From contig NZ_VOSS01000096.1 of NCBI RefSeq assembly GCF_007997035.1, positions 1 to 64,000 on the forward strand: a stretch of 64,000 nt of DNA. Direction: 5' to 3'. The DNA comes from Ralstonia sp. TCR112 (GTDB taxonomy: Bacteria > Pseudomonadota > Gammaproteobacteria > Burkholderiales > Burkholderiaceae). The translations under genes and the position numbers were made by a program. The notes beneath the pieces are model-generated. The model was not told the DNA's origin. It was given only the letters and a program-made list of their open reading frames with translations, and did no database searches. Positions 8,445 through 19,162 of the stretch are shown here, piece after piece (position 1 is the first letter of the stretch; the number at the start of each line of letters is the position of its first letter).

Positions 8445-9377
8445 TCAGTTGAAGAGTTCTGCGTGCGTGACGACGGCCGTGCCCAGCTTGCCGACGACGA
8501 TGCCGCCGGCGCGATTCGCGTACTGCACGGCTTCCTTGATGTTTGCGCCGGCGCCCAGCAGCGTGGCCAGCGTCGCGATGACGGTATCGCCCGCGCCCGA
8601 AACATCGAACACCTCGCGCGCCTGCGCCGACACATGCAGCACTTCGTGTTCGGTGTAGAGCGTCATCCCCTCTTCCGAACGCGTAAGCAGGAGCGCTTCG
8701 AGCTGCAGTTCGCGGCGCAGATTCTGTGCACGGATGGTGAGGTCCTGTTCCGACTTCCACGAGCCGACCACCTGGCGCATTTCAGCGCGGTTGGGCGTGA
8801 TCATGGTGGCGCCCCTGTAGCGCGAATAATCGTCGCCCTTGGGGTCCACCAGCACGCGGCGGCCCGCCTGGCGCGACGTCTCGATCATCTTGCCGACATG
8901 CGTGAGACCGCCCTTGCCGTAGTCCGACAGCACCACCACGTCGTGCTGCGGCACCAGCGTGGAAAAACGGTCGAGCACCGACATCAGCACTTCGTGCGTG
9001 GGCGCGTTCTCGAAATCGACGCGAATCAATTGTTGCTGACGTGCCAGCACGCGCAGCTTGATCGTCGTGTTGACTGCCGGATCCCGATGCAGGTGACCGG
9101 TGACGTGGCTCTCGCCGAGCAGCGTTTCGATGCTCCGGCCCGGCTCATCGTCGCCAATCACACCGAGCATGGCCGCCTGCGCGCCGAGCGCCGCCACGTT
9201 GCGCGCCACGTTGGCGGCACCGCCAAGGCGTTCGTCCTGGCGCTTGATCTGCACGACGGGCACCGGCGCTTCCGGCGAAATCCTGTCGACGTCTCCAAAC
9301 CAGTAGCGGTCGAGCATCATGTCGCCGACCACGAGAATGCGGGCGGCGTGGATCTGTTCGGAAGCGAGCGTGGTCAT
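8445..9377 (-). CDS. hldA: D-glycero-beta-D-manno-heptose-7-phosphate kinase (RfaE domain I)
   Basis: A 310-residue PfkB/ribokinase-family sugar kinase. It has the N-terminal substrate motif GDMMLDRYWFGDVDRISPEAP, GGAANVARNVAALGA near residues 52-66 and the C-terminal ATP/anion-hole motif DVSGAGDTVIATLA. It phosphorylates heptose-7-phosphate at C1. In enterobacteria this kinase is fused to a nucleotidyltransferase (HldE). Here the protein ends after the kinase domain, so the adenylyltransferase (HldC) must be encoded elsewhere, as in other betaproteobacteria. Likely cotranscribed with ugd and hldD. Confidence 0.93.
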   Translation of the reverse strand: MTTLASEQIHAARILVVGDMMLDRYWFGDVDRISPEAPVPVVQIKRQDERLGGAANVARNVAALGAQAAMLGVIGDDEPGRSIETLLGESHVTGHLHRDPAVNTTIKLRVLARQQQLIRVDFENAPTHEVLMSVLDRFSTLVPQHDVVVLSDYGKGGLTHVGKMIETSRQAGRRVLVDPKGDDYSRYRGATMITPNRAEMRQVVGSWKSEQDLTIRAQNLRRELQLEALLLTRSEEGMTLYTEHEVLHVSAQAREVFDVSGAGDTVIATLATLLGAGANIKEAVQYANRAGGIVVGKLGTAVVTHAELFN

Positions 9378-9415
9378 GTGTCTGGGCGTCGGCAGCGGCC
9401 GGTGGCTCTTGGTAA

Positions 9416-10780
9416 TTACGATTGGGTGGAACGCCCGATGGCCTGGTATTCAAAGCCCGCTTCGCGCATGGCTTGCGGCTCGAACAGGTTGCGACCGTCG
9501 AACACCATCGGCGTCTTCAACAGGGCCTTCACGGCGTTGAAGTCCGGGCTGCGGAATGCCTTCCACTCGGTCACGATGACCAGCGCGTCGGCATCCTTGA
9601 GCGCGTCCATCTGACCGGCGCAGAACGTCACGCGTTCCAGTTGCTCAGCAGAAAGATCAAGGCCCAGCGCATGACGAGCTTCTTCCATCGCAACGGGGTC
9701 ATACACTTGAACCCGTGCGCCACGGGCCAGCAGCGCGGCAATCAGGATACGGCTCGGAGCCTCGCGCATGTCATCAGTGTTCGGCTTGAACGCCAGGCCC
9801 CAAATGGCGAACGTGCGGCCCGTCAGGTCCGCGCCCATGCGGTCTTCGATCTTGCCGACCAGCACTTCCTTCTGCTTGTCGTTGACGGCTTCAACGGCTT
9901 CCAGCACATGCAGCGTCTGACCGTACTCCTGCGCCGTGCGCACCAGCGCCTGCACGTCCTTGGGGAAGCACGAACCGCCGTAGCCGGTGCCGGCGTAGAG
10001 GAAGCTGTAGCCGATACGCGGGTCGGAGCCGATGCCCAGGCGAACGAGTTCGATGTCGGCGCCCACCTTGTCGGCCAGATTGGCCATCTCGTTCATGAAC
10101 GAGATGCGCGTGGCCAGCATCGAATTGGCGGCGTATTTGGTGAACTCGGCAGAGCGCACGTCCATGTAGAACGTGCGCTCGTGGTTGCGGTTGAACGGCG
10201 CGTAAAGCGTGCGCATGATGGCCTTGGCGCGCAGGCCATCGGCGTCGCCATAGGTGCCCAGCACGATGCGATCCGGACGCATGAAGTCGTCCACCGCAGC
10301 GCCTTCTTTCAGGAACTCCGGGTTCGACACGACCGAGAAGCCGATGTCCGACTTGCCACGCGTTGCCAGCACTTCGCCAACCGCAGCGCGCACCTTGTCG
10401 CCCGTTCCCACGGGCACCGTCGATTTGTCGACGATCACCTTGAAGCCCGTCATGTGCTGGGCGATGTTGCGGGCAGCCGCCAGCACGTATTTCAGGTCGG
10501 CCGAGCCATCTTCATCGGGCGGCGTGCCAACAGCGATGAATTGCACATCGCCGTGCGCCACGCTGGCAGCCACGTCGGTCGAAAACTGGATGCGGCCAGC
10601 CGCGCGGTTACGCTCGATCAGCTCCTTGAGGCCCGGTTCGTAGATGGGCACGCCGCCGGCGTTGAGCAGGTCGATCTTCTTCTGGTCGACGTCGAGGCAG
10701 AACACATCGTTGCCCAGCTCCGCCAGACATGCGCCGGTGACCAGACCGACATAACCGCTACCGATGATGGTGATTTTCAT
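9416..10780 (-). CDS. ugd: UDP-glucose 6-dehydrogenase
   Basis: A 454-residue NAD-dependent enzyme that oxidises UDP-glucose to UDP-glucuronate, a precursor of exopolysaccharide and of aminoarabinose for lipid A. It has the Rossmann motif [12 protein letters not shown] (residues 5-16), [11 protein letters not shown] (120-130) and the catalytic cysteine Cys271 in [11 protein letters not shown]. The C-terminal UDP-binding domain has [17 protein letters not shown]. It lies between lapB (64 nt upstream) and hldA (38 nt downstream), all on the minus strand. Confidence 0.96.
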   Translation of the reverse strand: MKITIIGSGYVGLVTGACLAELGNDVFCLDVDQKKIDLLNAGGVPIYEPGLKELIERNRAAGRIQFSTDVAASVAHGDVQFIAVGTPPDEDGSADLKYVLAAARNIAQHMTGFKVIVDKSTVPVGTGDKVRAAVGEVLATRGKSDIGFSVVSNPEFLKEGAAVDDFMRPDRIVLGTYGDADGLRAKAIMRTLYAPFNRNHERTFYMDVRSAEFTKYAANSMLATRISFMNEMANLADKVGADIELVRLGIGSDPRIGYSFLYAGTGYGGSCFPKDVQALVRTAQEYGQTLHVLEAVEAVNDKQKEVLVGKIEDRMGADLTGRTFAIWGLAFKPNTDDMREAPSRILIAALLARGARVQVYDPVAMEEARHALGLDLSAEQLERVTFCAGQMDALKDADALVIVTEWKAFRSPDFNAVKALLKTPMVFDGRNLFEPQAMREAGFEYQAIGRSTQS

Positions 10781-10844
10781 ACGAACACTTAAAAATTAAA
10801 AAAGCGCCAGCGCGGCCGCTACACACCTACCGCGCCGGACTGAA

Positions 10845-12119
10845 TTACATGCTGGCGCCGCCACTGCCGCCGAGCGTCTCGGTACGGCGAGGAGCATACG
10901 TTTCCCAGCGGTTGCAGCCGGGGCACTGCCAATAGAACAGACGTGCGCGGAAACCGCACTCCTGACAGGTATAGCGCGCCAGATTGCGGGTACGGCTTTG
11001 CAGCAGATCGCGGATCGCGCCGAGATCCTGCGCGCGCTGGATGTCGGCATTGCTTCCCGCTTCGACCGGGTCAGCCAGCGCACTCTCCGCCACATCGACT
11101 GTCGCGGGCGCTTCATGGCCAACGGCCTCAGACGCACGGGTCGCTTCGGCTTCCACCAGCCGCGTCAACGCCATCAACGAAGGCTGACGACGAATCTGGT
11201 CGCGCATCAGCGCCACCGCATCATCGATGCCGTGTACGTCCAATTCGTATTTGTAGACGGTATCAAGCAGTTCGGGGCCCAGGCGTGCGTCCATCTTGGA
11301 GCGCAGCCAGGCCAACCCCTCGGCGGCGCGGCCTAGCTGCGTGTAGGCCTTCATCAGCCGTTCGGCCACCAGCGGCAAGAACGCCGTGTTTTGCTGCTCG
11401 ATGCTGCGCCAACGCTTGATGGCGCCTTCAACATCGCCCTGCCCTTGCGCCACATCGCCCAACTGGATGGTGGCGCGCACGTTCTTGGGATTCTCCTGCA
11501 GCGCACGCTCCAGCCACTCGACGGCGGTCGGCACGTCCTTGCGTTGCAGCGCTTCCTGCGCGACTTCGCAGCAGAACTGCGCGATCTGCACGGCGTAATC
11601 CTTGCCTTGCAGATTCTGCAATTCTCGGGCGGCGTCAATGGCCTTGCGCCACTCCTTCTCGACTTCATACAACTCGAGCAGCACGCGCTTGGCTGGCTCG
11701 GCAAATGTGCCTTCCATCAGCATGCGCAGGGATTCCTCGGCGCGATCCAGCAGGCCCGCGCGCAGAAAATCCTGCCCAAGTTCAAACAACGCGTGATCGC
11801 GTTCATTGGACGGCAGATCGGGACGATTGACGAGGTTTTGGTGAACGCGAATGGCGCGTTCCGTTTCGCCGCGCCGGCGGAACAGGCTGCCGAGCGCAAA
11901 GTGCAGTTCGGTGGTCTCCGGGTCCAGCCGCGCCACTTCAATGAAGGCGTCGATGGCCTTGTCCGGCTGCTCGTTGAGCAGAAAATTCAGGCCCTTGAAA
12001 TACGAGCGCGGCAGCGACGATTGTTCGGTGCGCAACTGGCGAGCGTCGAGCCGCGCAGCCACCCAGCCCAAGCCAAACACCAGGGGGATGGCTAACAGCC
12101 ACCAGAGATCAAAATCCAT
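10845..12119 (-). CDS. lapB: Lipopolysaccharide assembly protein B (TPR and rubredoxin-like zinc domain)
   Basis: A 424-residue inner-membrane-anchored regulator. Residues 1-18 are a transmembrane anchor; TPR repeats fill most of the cytoplasmic part, including PDKAIDAFIEVARLDPETTE. The C-terminus has a rubredoxin-like metal knuckle with Cys385, Cys388, Cys399 and Cys402. In E. coli LapB (YciM) guides FtsH to degrade LpxC and so limits lipid A synthesis. lapA lies 3 nt upstream, as in E. coli. An extra Ala/Glu-rich stretch around residues 320-355 separates the TPRs from the zinc domain. Confidence 0.93.
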   Translation of the reverse strand: MDFDLWWLLAIPLVFGLGWVAARLDARQLRTEQSSLPRSYFKGLNFLLNEQPDKAIDAFIEVARLDPETTELHFALGSLFRRRGETERAIRVHQNLVNRPDLPSNERDHALFELGQDFLRAGLLDRAEESLRMLMEGTFAEPAKRVLLELYEVEKEWRKAIDAARELQNLQGKDYAVQIAQFCCEVAQEALQRKDVPTAVEWLERALQENPKNVRATIQLGDVAQGQGDVEGAIKRWRSIEQQNTAFLPLVAERLMKAYTQLGRAAEGLAWLRSKMDARLGPELLDTVYKYELDVHGIDDAVALMRDQIRRQPSLMALTRLVEAEATRASEAVGHEAPATVDVAESALADPVEAGSNADIQRAQDLGAIRDLLQSRTRNLARYTCQECGFRARLFYWQCPGCNRWETYAPRRTETLGGSGGASM

Positions 12120-12122
12120 GCG

Positions 12123-12446
12123 TCAGACCTTGGGGCCGGGAACGTGATACGGAGAATCGGCAACAACGGGCGTCGGCACCTCGGTCACCTCTTCGGCCTT
12201 CTCCATGCGACCGATCTGGCGACGCAGGCGGCTTGCCGTGAAGCGATGCCGCATGACGCGCGGCGCCATCGCCAGCATGGCCAGCAAGATACCGGCGACA
12301 AAGAACGCCAAGGCGATCAGGATCAACGGTGCGTGCCAGACCACGCCCAACGGCAGCACGAGCGAGACTTCCGCCGTGTTGTGCAGTGCCAGCACGAAGA
12401 GCAGCACAAACAACAGGATGCGGATGACCCAGACGAGAAATTTCAT
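12123..12446 (-). CDS. lapA: Lipopolysaccharide assembly protein A (DUF1049)
   Basis: A 107-residue membrane protein with two hydrophobic helices: residues 3-20, around FLVWVIRILLFVLLFVLAL, and residues 40-60, around PLILIALAFFVAGILLAML. A basic segment, RHRFTASRLRRQIGRMEKAEE, follows, as in the LapA/DUF1049 family. It partners LapB in setting LPS levels. The stop lies 3 nt before lapB, so the two are coupled. A terminator downstream of ihfB separates the pair from ihfB. Confidence 0.9.
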   Translation of the reverse strand: MKFLVWVIRILLFVLLFVLALHNTAEVSLVLPLGVVWHAPLILIALAFFVAGILLAMLAMAPRVMRHRFTASRLRRQIGRMEKAEEVTEVPTPVVADSPYHVPGPKV

Positions 12447-12574
12447 GCGGATTCGGAAACGGGCGGCGGTGCAGCAGCCGGATGCGGCGCGATTGCCGTG
12501 TTGTGCCGCATTGTAGCGGATTCATATGCCGGCAAGCCACGCCAGGCTTGGCGGCAGACAAGCACTGCCAGAAT

Positions 12575-12600
12575 AAAAAACGCCCCGGCGAGCGGGGCGT
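12575..12600 (-). terminator. Intrinsic terminator after ihfB
   Basis: ACGCCCCG (12580-12587) pairs with CGGGGCGT (12593-12600). On the minus strand the stem is followed by TTTTTTATTC. It closes the rpsA-ihfB transcript before lapA. Confidence 0.85.
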
Positions 12601-12628
12601 TCCTGAAACTACCAAATGCTGCCTGGCC

Positions 12629-13057
12629 TCAGCGCGACATGGCCAGCGGCACCGCGGTGTCTACCGGAAAACCGGCAGCCTGGCGGGTGCTGTCAACCTG
12701 TCGCGCAGCCTTTACAGCCGCGAGCGACACAGCAGACTCGCCCTCCGAAGAAGGCTCGCCTTGTCGCTCGAGGCTGCGGTCAACCCGTTCGCGCAACTCC
12801 TTGCCGGCTTTGAAGTGTGGCACACGCTTTTCGGGTACCAGCACCTTCTCACCGGACTTGGGATTGCGACCGACGCGGGGCGGACGACGATTCAGACCGA
12901 AGCTGCCGAATCCGCGGATCTCGATGCGGTGGCCGTCCGCCAAGGCGTCGGACATCGCATCCAGGATCGTCTTGACCGCGATATCGGCGTCCCGCAGCAG
13001 CAGCTGCGGAAAGCGGGCGGCCAGCTTTTCCACGAGTTCGGACTTGGTCATGGGCAT
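12629..13057 (-). CDS. ihfB: Integration host factor subunit beta with C-terminal extension
   Basis: The first 95 residues or so are a complete HU/IHF fold. They include [17 protein letters not shown], the DNA-binding arm [21 protein letters not shown] and [14 protein letters not shown] bends DNA as an alpha/beta heterodimer in recombination, replication and sigma54 transcription. Classical IHF beta is about 94 residues; this protein is 142, with a Ser/Ala/Glu-rich tail of about 45 residues that is probably disordered. The start could be the Met at codon 1 or at codon 3. It follows rpsA by 45 nt, the conserved rpsA-ihfB order. Confidence 0.94.
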   Translation of the reverse strand: MPMTKSELVEKLAARFPQLLLRDADIAVKTILDAMSDALADGHRIEIRGFGSFGLNRRPPRVGRNPKSGEKVLVPEKRVPHFKAGKELRERVDRSLERQGEPSSEGESAVSLAAVKAARQVDSTRQAAGFPVDTAVPLAMSR

Positions 13058-13102
13058 CGTGCGCGCGTCCTCGTCGTTCTTTAGGGTCGACCCAGCGGAT
13101 GC

Positions 13103-14791
13103 TTACTGGTTGGTTTCGTTCAGCTTGGCCTTCAGCAGCGCGCCGAGGTTCGTGGTACCAGCTGCGCCGGTATCCGCCGAGAACTTCTGCATCGCTTCCT
13201 GTTGGTCGGCGCTGTCCTTCGCCTTGATGGAAACGTTGATGTTGCGCGACTTGCGATCGATGTTGACGATCATCGCGGTCATCGTTTCGCCTTCCTTCAG
13301 CACGTTGCGGGCATCTTCCACGCGATCGCTCGAGATTTCCGAGGCGCGCAGGTAGCCTTCCACGTCGTCAGCCAGCTGCACCACGGCACCCTTCGGATCA
13401 ACGGCCTTGATCGTGACCTGCACGATCGAGCCCTTGTCGTTGGTCGAGATGAAGTTGTTGAACGGATCGCCCGACAGTTGCTTGATACCCAGCGAGATGC
13501 GTTCCTTGTCGACATCGATGGCCAGCACAACGGCTTCCACTTCGTCGCCCTTCTTGTACTTGCGAACGGCTTCTTCGCCAGTCTCTTGCCACGACAGGTC
13601 CGACAGGTGCACCAGGCCATCGATGCCGCCCGGCAGACCGATGAACACGCCGAAGTCGGTGATCGACTTGATCTGGCCGGCCAGCTTGTCGCCCTTCTTG
13701 TGGTTGCGAGCGAAGTCGTCCCACGGGTTGGCCTTGCACTGCTTCATGCCCAGGCTGATACGACGCTTGTCTTCGTCGATGTCCAGGACCATGACTTCCA
13801 CTTCGTCGCCCAGCTGGACAACCTTGGACGGAGCAACGTTCTTGTTGGTCCAGTCCATTTCCGACACGTGCACCAGGCCTTCGATGCCGGCTTCGATCTC
13901 GACGAACGCGCCGTAGTCGGTCAGATTGGTCACCTTGCCGAACAGGCGGGTGCCTTGCGGGTAGCGGCGCGAGATGCCGACCCACGGATCTTCGCCCAGT
14001 TGCTTGACGCCCAGCGAGACGCGGTTCTTCTCTTGGTCGAACTTGAGGATCTTGGCGGTGATTTCCTGACCAACCAACAGAACTTCGCTCGGGTGGCGCA
14101 CACGACGCCATGCCAGGTCGGTGATGTGCAGCAGGCCGTCGATGCCACCCAGATCCACGAACGCGCCGTAGTCGGTGATGTTCTTGACGATACCGTTGAC
14201 GATCGCGCCTTCCTTGAGCGTTTCCATCAGCTTCTGACGCTCTTCGCCCAGCGTGGCTTCAACCACGGCACGGCGCGACAGCACAACGTTGTTGCGCTTG
14301 CGGTCCAGCTTGATGACCTTGAATTCGAGGGTCTTGCCTTCGTACGGCGTGGTGTCCTTGATCGGACGCACATCGACGAGCGAACCCGGCAGGAATGCAC
14401 GAATACCGTTGACCATGACGGTCAGGCCGCCCTTGACCTTGCCAGTCACCGTACCGGAGATGATCTCGCCGGATTCCAGTGCCTTCTCAAGGTTCAGCCA
14501 CGAAGCCAGACGCTTGGCCTTGTCGCGCGACAGGATGGTGTCGCCGTAGCCGTTTTCCAGTGCGTCGATCGCGACCGAAACGTAGTCGCCGACTTGCACT
14601 TCCAGCTCGCCCTGATCGTTCAGGAATTCTTCGACCGGAACAAAAGCTTCAGACTTCAGGCCCGCGTTCACAACGACGAAGTTGTGGTCGATACGCACAA
14701 CTTCCGCAGAGATCACTTCGCCAGCCTTCATATTGGACTTGGCGATCGACTCTTCGAACAGGGCGGCAAAAGATTCGTTAGTTTGGGACAT
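13103..14791 (-). CDS. rpsA: 30S ribosomal protein S1
   Basis: A 562-residue protein with six S1 (OB-fold) domains, which binds mRNA on the 30S subunit and helps initiation. Repeats such as [20 protein letters not shown] and [20 protein letters not shown] are visible. The frame is open to 14854, but the ATG at 14791 gives [16 protein letters not shown], the conserved betaproteobacterial start. The Shine-Dalgarno is weak, as is usual for rpsA, whose translation is autoregulated. It is preceded by cmk (about 135 nt) and followed by ihfB. Confidence 0.97.
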   Translation of the reverse strand: MSQTNESFAALFEESIAKSNMKAGEVISAEVVRIDHNFVVVNAGLKSEAFVPVEEFLNDQGELEVQVGDYVSVAIDALENGYGDTILSRDKAKRLASWLNLEKALESGEIISGTVTGKVKGGLTVMVNGIRAFLPGSLVDVRPIKDTTPYEGKTLEFKVIKLDRKRNNVVLSRRAVVEATLGEERQKLMETLKEGAIVNGIVKNITDYGAFVDLGGIDGLLHITDLAWRRVRHPSEVLLVGQEITAKILKFDQEKNRVSLGVKQLGEDPWVGISRRYPQGTRLFGKVTNLTDYGAFVEIEAGIEGLVHVSEMDWTNKNVAPSKVVQLGDEVEVMVLDIDEDKRRISLGMKQCKANPWDDFARNHKKGDKLAGQIKSITDFGVFIGLPGGIDGLVHLSDLSWQETGEEAVRKYKKGDEVEAVVLAIDVDKERISLGIKQLSGDPFNNFISTNDKGSIVQVTIKAVDPKGAVVQLADDVEGYLRASEISSDRVEDARNVLKEGETMTAMIVNIDRKSRNINVSIKAKDSADQQEAMQKFSADTGAAGTTNLGALLKAKLNETNQ

Positions 14792-14926
14792 AAAAGATAG
14801 GCATCCGCACAACATGCCTCGCATTGCTTTCGCAGAATGGGCGAAGACACGCATGCGGGGTTACGAGTTGAACAACCGCCGGCAGCGACATGCCACCGGC
14901 ACCGAGATCGAACCAGTTCAGCCGGT

Positions 14927-15622
14927 TCAGTTCGCCTTGTTGGCGCCCTGCACCTGGCGGTACCAGTCCAGTACCTGCGCGACCACTTCATCGACCGTCA
15001 TGTCGGACGAATCCAGTTGCCGCGCATCTTGCGCCGGACGCAACGGCGCGACACTGCGGGTACGATCCCGCAAATCACGCGCCTCCAAGTCCTGCGAAAG
15101 ACTTTCCACTGTAGCAGAAAAACCCTTTGCAATCAATTGTTTATAGCGCCGCTCGGCGCGTGCCTGCACGCTCGCCGTCAGGAACACCTTGAGCACCGCT
15201 TCGGGGAAAACCACCGTGCCCATGTCGCGGCCGTCAGCCACCAGGCCGGGCGCCTCAAGGAACGCCCGCTGACGTGCGTGCAACGCCTCACGCACCGCGC
15301 CATGCACGGCGATGGCCGACGCCTGGTTGCCGACCGACTCATGACGCAAAGCCAAGCTCACATCTTCACCCTTGAGCCAGATATGGTCTGCCTTGAAACG
15401 CACATCCAAGTCGCGAGCGATACGCACGAGGCTGTCAACGTCATGGTCGTCGATGTTCTCGCGCATGCTGGCAAGCGCCACCAGCCGGTACAGCGACCCA
15501 CTATCCAGCAGGTGAAAACCAAGCAGATCAGCGACTTGGTGGGCGACCGTGCCCTTGCCCGATGCGGTCGGACCGTCGATGGTGATGACCGGGTACGGCG
15601 TGGAAGCGGCAGTGTCGGACAT
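14927..15622 (-). CDS. cmk: Cytidylate kinase
   Basis: A 231-residue nucleoside monophosphate kinase that converts CMP and dCMP to diphosphates. It has the P-loop GPTASGKGT (residues 17-25), [15 protein letters not shown], and the [15 protein letters not shown] segment typical of Cmk. It is 26 nt downstream of aroA and precedes rpsA, the widespread aroA-cmk-rpsA arrangement. Length is normal. Confidence 0.96.
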   Translation of the reverse strand: MSDTAASTPYPVITIDGPTASGKGTVAHQVADLLGFHLLDSGSLYRLVALASMRENIDDHDVDSLVRIARDLDVRFKADHIWLKGEDVSLALRHESVGNQASAIAVHGAVREALHARQRAFLEAPGLVADGRDMGTVVFPEAVLKVFLTASVQARAERRYKQLIAKGFSATVESLSQDLEARDLRDRTRSVAPLRPAQDARQLDSSDMTVDEVVAQVLDWYRQVQGANKAN

Positions 15623-15648
15623 GGTGGGTGCTGGCAGTTAATTGCGGG

Positions 15649-16953
15649 TCAAGCGGTGATGCCACCGAACGCCGTGAAGTATTCCGGGAACGTCTTGGCG
15701 ACGCAGCGCGGGTCGTTGATGCGCACCAGCACCGGGCCGAACGCCGCCAGCGAGAAAGCCATCGCCATACGATGATCATCGTAGGTGTCGATGCCGCCAG
15801 CGGGCGGCGTCCATTGCGACGGAGGCGTCACGCGAATGTAGTCTGCGCCCTCTTCCACCTCGGCGCCGAGCTTGCGCAGTTCGGTGGCCATGGCGCTCAG
15901 GCGGTCGGTTTCCTTGACGCGCCAGCTCGCGATGTTCGTCAGCGTGGTCGTGCCGTCGGCAAACAGCGCAGCGACCGCCAACGTCATTGCCGCATCTGGA
16001 ATGTGGTTGCAATCCAACTCGACGGCGTGCAGCTTGCCGTCATCGCGCTCGACGCCGCGCACTTCGATCCAGTTGCCGCCAGCCATGACGTTGGCGCCCA
16101 TGCGGTTCAGCGCGTCGGCAAAGCGGACATCGCCCTGGATGCTGGACATGCCGACACCCTCCACGCGCACCGGCCCGCCGCCGAGCGCCCCGGCAGCCAG
16201 GAAGTAAGACGCCGACGAGGCATCGCCTTCCACAAAGATCTCGCCCGGCGCCTTGTAGGCCACGCCCGTCGGCACGGTGAACGATGACCAACCGTCCCGC
16301 GCGAGCTGCACGCCGAAGCGCGCCATCAGATTCAGTGTGATCTCGATGTACGGCTTGGAAATCAACTCGCCGACCACTTCGATCGTGACGTTGCCGGCAG
16401 ACTCCACCAGAGGCAACGCCATCAGCAGTGCCGTCAGGAACTGGCTTGACACATCGCCGCGTACGCGAATCGGAGCGTCGATCCTGATCGGCGCGGCGTG
16501 GATCGCCAGGGGCGGATAACCTTCGTTGCCCGTGTAGTCGATGCGCGCCCCGACTTGGCGCAGGCCATCGACCAAGTCGCCGATCGGCCGTTCGTGCATG
16601 CGGGGCACGCCGTGCAGCGTGTATTCGCCGCCTTGCAGCGCCAGCGCGGCCGTCAGCGGACGGATGGCTGTGCCCGCGTTGCCCATGAAGAGGTCGGCCG
16701 ACTTGTTCGGGAAACGGCCGCCGGTGCCGGTCACACGGTACGCGTTGTCGCCCAGGGCTTCGACCGATACGCCGAGCTTGCCAAGCGCATCCAGCATGAC
16801 CCGCGTGTCGTCAGAGTCGAGCAGGTCGCGCACCACGGTTTCGCCCTGCGCGAGCGCGGCGAGCAGCAGCACACGATTGGAGATGCTCTTCGAGCCAGGC
16901 AGCTTGATGGTGCCGCGCGCCGTCTTCAGGGGGCCGACGTCGAGATGTTCCAT
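15649..16953 (-). CDS. aroA: 3-phosphoshikimate 1-carboxyvinyltransferase (EPSP synthase)
   Basis: A 434-residue enzyme of the shikimate pathway that joins shikimate-3-phosphate and phosphoenolpyruvate. The ATG at 16953 gives [20 protein letters not shown]; the frame runs open to 17031, but that extension is not conserved. Motifs are [37 protein letters not shown] and the C-terminal [17 protein letters not shown]. It lies 26 nt after tyrA and 26 nt before cmk. Confidence 0.96.
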   Translation of the reverse strand: MEHLDVGPLKTARGTIKLPGSKSISNRVLLLAALAQGETVVRDLLDSDDTRVMLDALGKLGVSVEALGDNAYRVTGTGGRFPNKSADLFMGNAGTAIRPLTAALALQGGEYTLHGVPRMHERPIGDLVDGLRQVGARIDYTGNEGYPPLAIHAAPIRIDAPIRVRGDVSSQFLTALLMALPLVESAGNVTIEVVGELISKPYIEITLNLMARFGVQLARDGWSSFTVPTGVAYKAPGEIFVEGDASSASYFLAAGALGGGPVRVEGVGMSSIQGDVRFADALNRMGANVMAGGNWIEVRGVERDDGKLHAVELDCNHIPDAAMTLAVAALFADGTTTLTNIASWRVKETDRLSAMATELRKLGAEVEEGADYIRVTPPSQWTPPAGGIDTYDDHRMAMAFSLAAFGPVLVRINDPRCVAKTFPEYFTAFGGITA

Positions 16954-16979
16954 GAATCCACTCAGTTCAAAACAAAACG

Positions 16980-17888
16980 TTATTCGGATTGCGCATCCGC
17001 GGCATTGCCGGGTGCGACCCGTTGCGGCCACGCTAGGCGCGCTTCGCTGGCCCGGCGGAACACGCGCTCAAGCGCTGCGCCGTCGCACTCCGCAATCATG
17101 GCTTTCATACGGCCGATCACCGCCTCGTAGGTGGTGAGTTCGCGCAATAGCGCTTCGCGATTCGATAGGCAGATGTCACGCCACATTTCGGGCGACGATG
17201 CGGCGATACGCGTGAAATCACGGAAGCCGCCGCCTGCGAAATCGAGCTTGAGCGCACCGTCTTCGGCATTGATGATCTGCGCAACCAGGGCGTACGACAG
17301 CACGTGCGGCAAGTGGCTGACAGCAGCGAACACGGCGTCGTGCTGCACGGCCGACATGATGTGGCAGTAGGCACCCGCCGCTTCCCACATCGCCTGCACA
17401 CGGGCGACATCGCTGCGGCGGTTCTCCTGCAGGGGGCACAGCACGGTCTTTTTGCCGACATAGAGATCGGCCAACGCGGCCTCCACGCCGTTCAGTTCAC
17501 GACCGGCGATCGGATGGGCCGGCACGAACTGGCTGACTTGGTCGCCCAGCGCGGTCTTGGCGGCCATGATGACGTCGGACTTGGTGCTGCCAGCATCCGT
17601 GACGATGGTGTCCGGGCCCAGATGCGGTTGTATCGCAAGCAGCAACGGCAGCGTCTGGGCGACAGGCGCGCACAACACCACCATGTCGGCGCCGCGCACG
17701 GCCTCTTCCATCGGCAGGGCTTCGTCGATCACCCCCAGGCGGATCGCCGTCTCAAGCGACGCAGCGGACCGCCCGACGCCGACGACACGCCCGACCACAC
17801 CGGCTCGACGCAACCCGAGCGCCAGCGAACCGCCAATCAGGCCGACGCCGACAATCACCAACCGGGAACTGGAAAAAGAAGAGGCCAC
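16980..17888 (-). CDS. tyrA: Prephenate dehydrogenase
   Basis: A 302-residue NAD(P)-dependent enzyme that makes 4-hydroxyphenylpyruvate (or acts on arogenate) for tyrosine. It has the Rossmann motif [19 protein letters not shown] (residues 11-29), the block [12 protein letters not shown] and the catalytic HPIAGREL. It has no chorismate mutase domain, unlike enterobacterial TyrA, since that activity is on PheA here. It lies between hisC and aroA in the aromatic amino acid block. Confidence 0.94.
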   Translation of the reverse strand: MASSFSSSRLVIVGVGLIGGSLALGLRRAGVVGRVVGVGRSAASLETAIRLGVIDEALPMEEAVRGADMVVLCAPVAQTLPLLLAIQPHLGPDTIVTDAGSTKSDVIMAAKTALGDQVSQFVPAHPIAGRELNGVEAALADLYVGKKTVLCPLQENRRSDVARVQAMWEAAGAYCHIMSAVQHDAVFAAVSHLPHVLSYALVAQIINAEDGALKLDFAGGGFRDFTRIAASSPEMWRDICLSNREALLRELTTYEAVIGRMKAMIAECDGAALERVFRRASEARLAWPQRVAPGNAADAQSE

Positions 17889-17985
17889 AACACCGCCCTG
17901 CTAGAAAAAAGCAAAGCGGCATTGTAGCCCGATGTGCGCGGCGCTCGATGCCTGATACGGGGCGCTGCGGCGGTCGCAGCGGAAG

Positions 17986-19110
17986 TTACGCGGCGGCTTG
18001 TTCCTGCGCCAGCGCTGCCTCCAGTGCGGTGATGAACGTGGCGTTCTCTTCCGGCAAGCCGATGCTGATGCGAAGCCATTGCGGCAGGCCGTAGTTGCCG
18101 ACCGGACGCACGATCACGCCTTGCTTGAGCAATGCCACGTTCACGCGCGTACCGGCCCCCGCGTCTTCGCCCACGCGCACCAGGACAAAATTGCCTGATG
18201 ACGGCACGTACTGCAGGCCGAGACGATCGAACGCGTCCGTCAGCTGCACGTAACCGGCAGCGTTCAGTTCGGCCGATTGGCGCAGGAATTCCGCGTCGTT
18301 GAGCGCCGCCACCGCCGCTGCTTGCGCCAGGCTGTTGACGTTGAACGGCTGGCGAATCCGGTTGAGCAGATCGGTCAACTGCGGTTGCGCAATGCCGTAG
18401 CCCACACGCAAGCCGGCCAGCCCGTACGCCTTGGAGAACGTGCGCGACACCAGCAGGTTCGGGTATTGGCGGACCCACGCAACGGAGTCGTACTGCTGCT
18501 CCGGGTTCAGGAATTCGTTGTACGCCTCGTCTAGCACGACGACGACCGTCGGCGGCACCTTGGCCAGGAACGCGGCAATCGCATCGGCCGGCAGGAAGGT
18601 GCCGGTCGGGTTGTTCGGATTGGCGATGTAGATCAGGCGCGTGTCTGGCGTGATCGCAGCGGCCATCGCGTCGAGATCGTGGCCGTAATCGCGGGCCGGC
18701 ACCTCGATGGCGCGCGCGCCCACTTCCTGGGCCGCCAGCGCATACACGGCAAACGAATGCTGCGCGTAAATCACAGCCTGCCCCGGCGACACCAGCGCGC
18801 GAGCGGCCAGCTCAAGGATGTCATTGCTGCCGTTGCCGAGCGTGATCCACGTTTCCGGCACGCCAAACTTGGCATGCAGCGCAGCTTTCAGGCTGAAACC
18901 GTTGGCATCCGGATAGCGTGCCAGTTCGTCAATGGCCGCAGCCATCGCGTTCTTGGCTGACTGCGGCATGCCCAGCGGGTTTTCGTTGGACGCGAGCTTG
19001 ACGATGCGCGCGGCATCCAGGCCGAACTCGCGTGCCACCTCGGAAATCGGCTTGCCGGCCACATAAGGGGCGATGGCGCGGACATACTCGGGGCCGAACT
19101 GCAAAGACAT
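17986..19110 (-). CDS. hisC: Histidinol-phosphate aminotransferase
   Basis: A 374-residue class I/II PLP aminotransferase. The ATG at 19110 follows an excellent GGAGGAG site and gives MSLQFGPEYVRAIAPYVAGK; the frame is open to 19212 but that is not used. The PLP lysine is Lys227 in SRTFSKAYGLAGLRVGYG, with ANPNNPTGT at 163-171. HisC makes L-histidinol phosphate, and in this gene context (pheA-hisC-tyrA) it may also transaminate aromatic keto acids. That second role is inference from gene order. Confidence 0.93.
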   Translation of the reverse strand: MSLQFGPEYVRAIAPYVAGKPISEVAREFGLDAARIVKLASNENPLGMPQSAKNAMAAAIDELARYPDANGFSLKAALHAKFGVPETWITLGNGSNDILELAARALVSPGQAVIYAQHSFAVYALAAQEVGARAIEVPARDYGHDLDAMAAAITPDTRLIYIANPNNPTGTFLPADAIAAFLAKVPPTVVVVLDEAYNEFLNPEQQYDSVAWVRQYPNLLVSRTFSKAYGLAGLRVGYGIAQPQLTDLLNRIRQPFNVNSLAQAAAVAALNDAEFLRQSAELNAAGYVQLTDAFDRLGLQYVPSSGNFVLVRVGEDAGAGTRVNVALLKQGVIVRPVGNYGLPQWLRISIGLPEENATFITALEAALAQEQAAA

Positions 19111-19162
19111 GGGGTGCTCCTCCGTTATCGACGCTCTGCCCGTGCAGAGCGCCTTGAATCCC

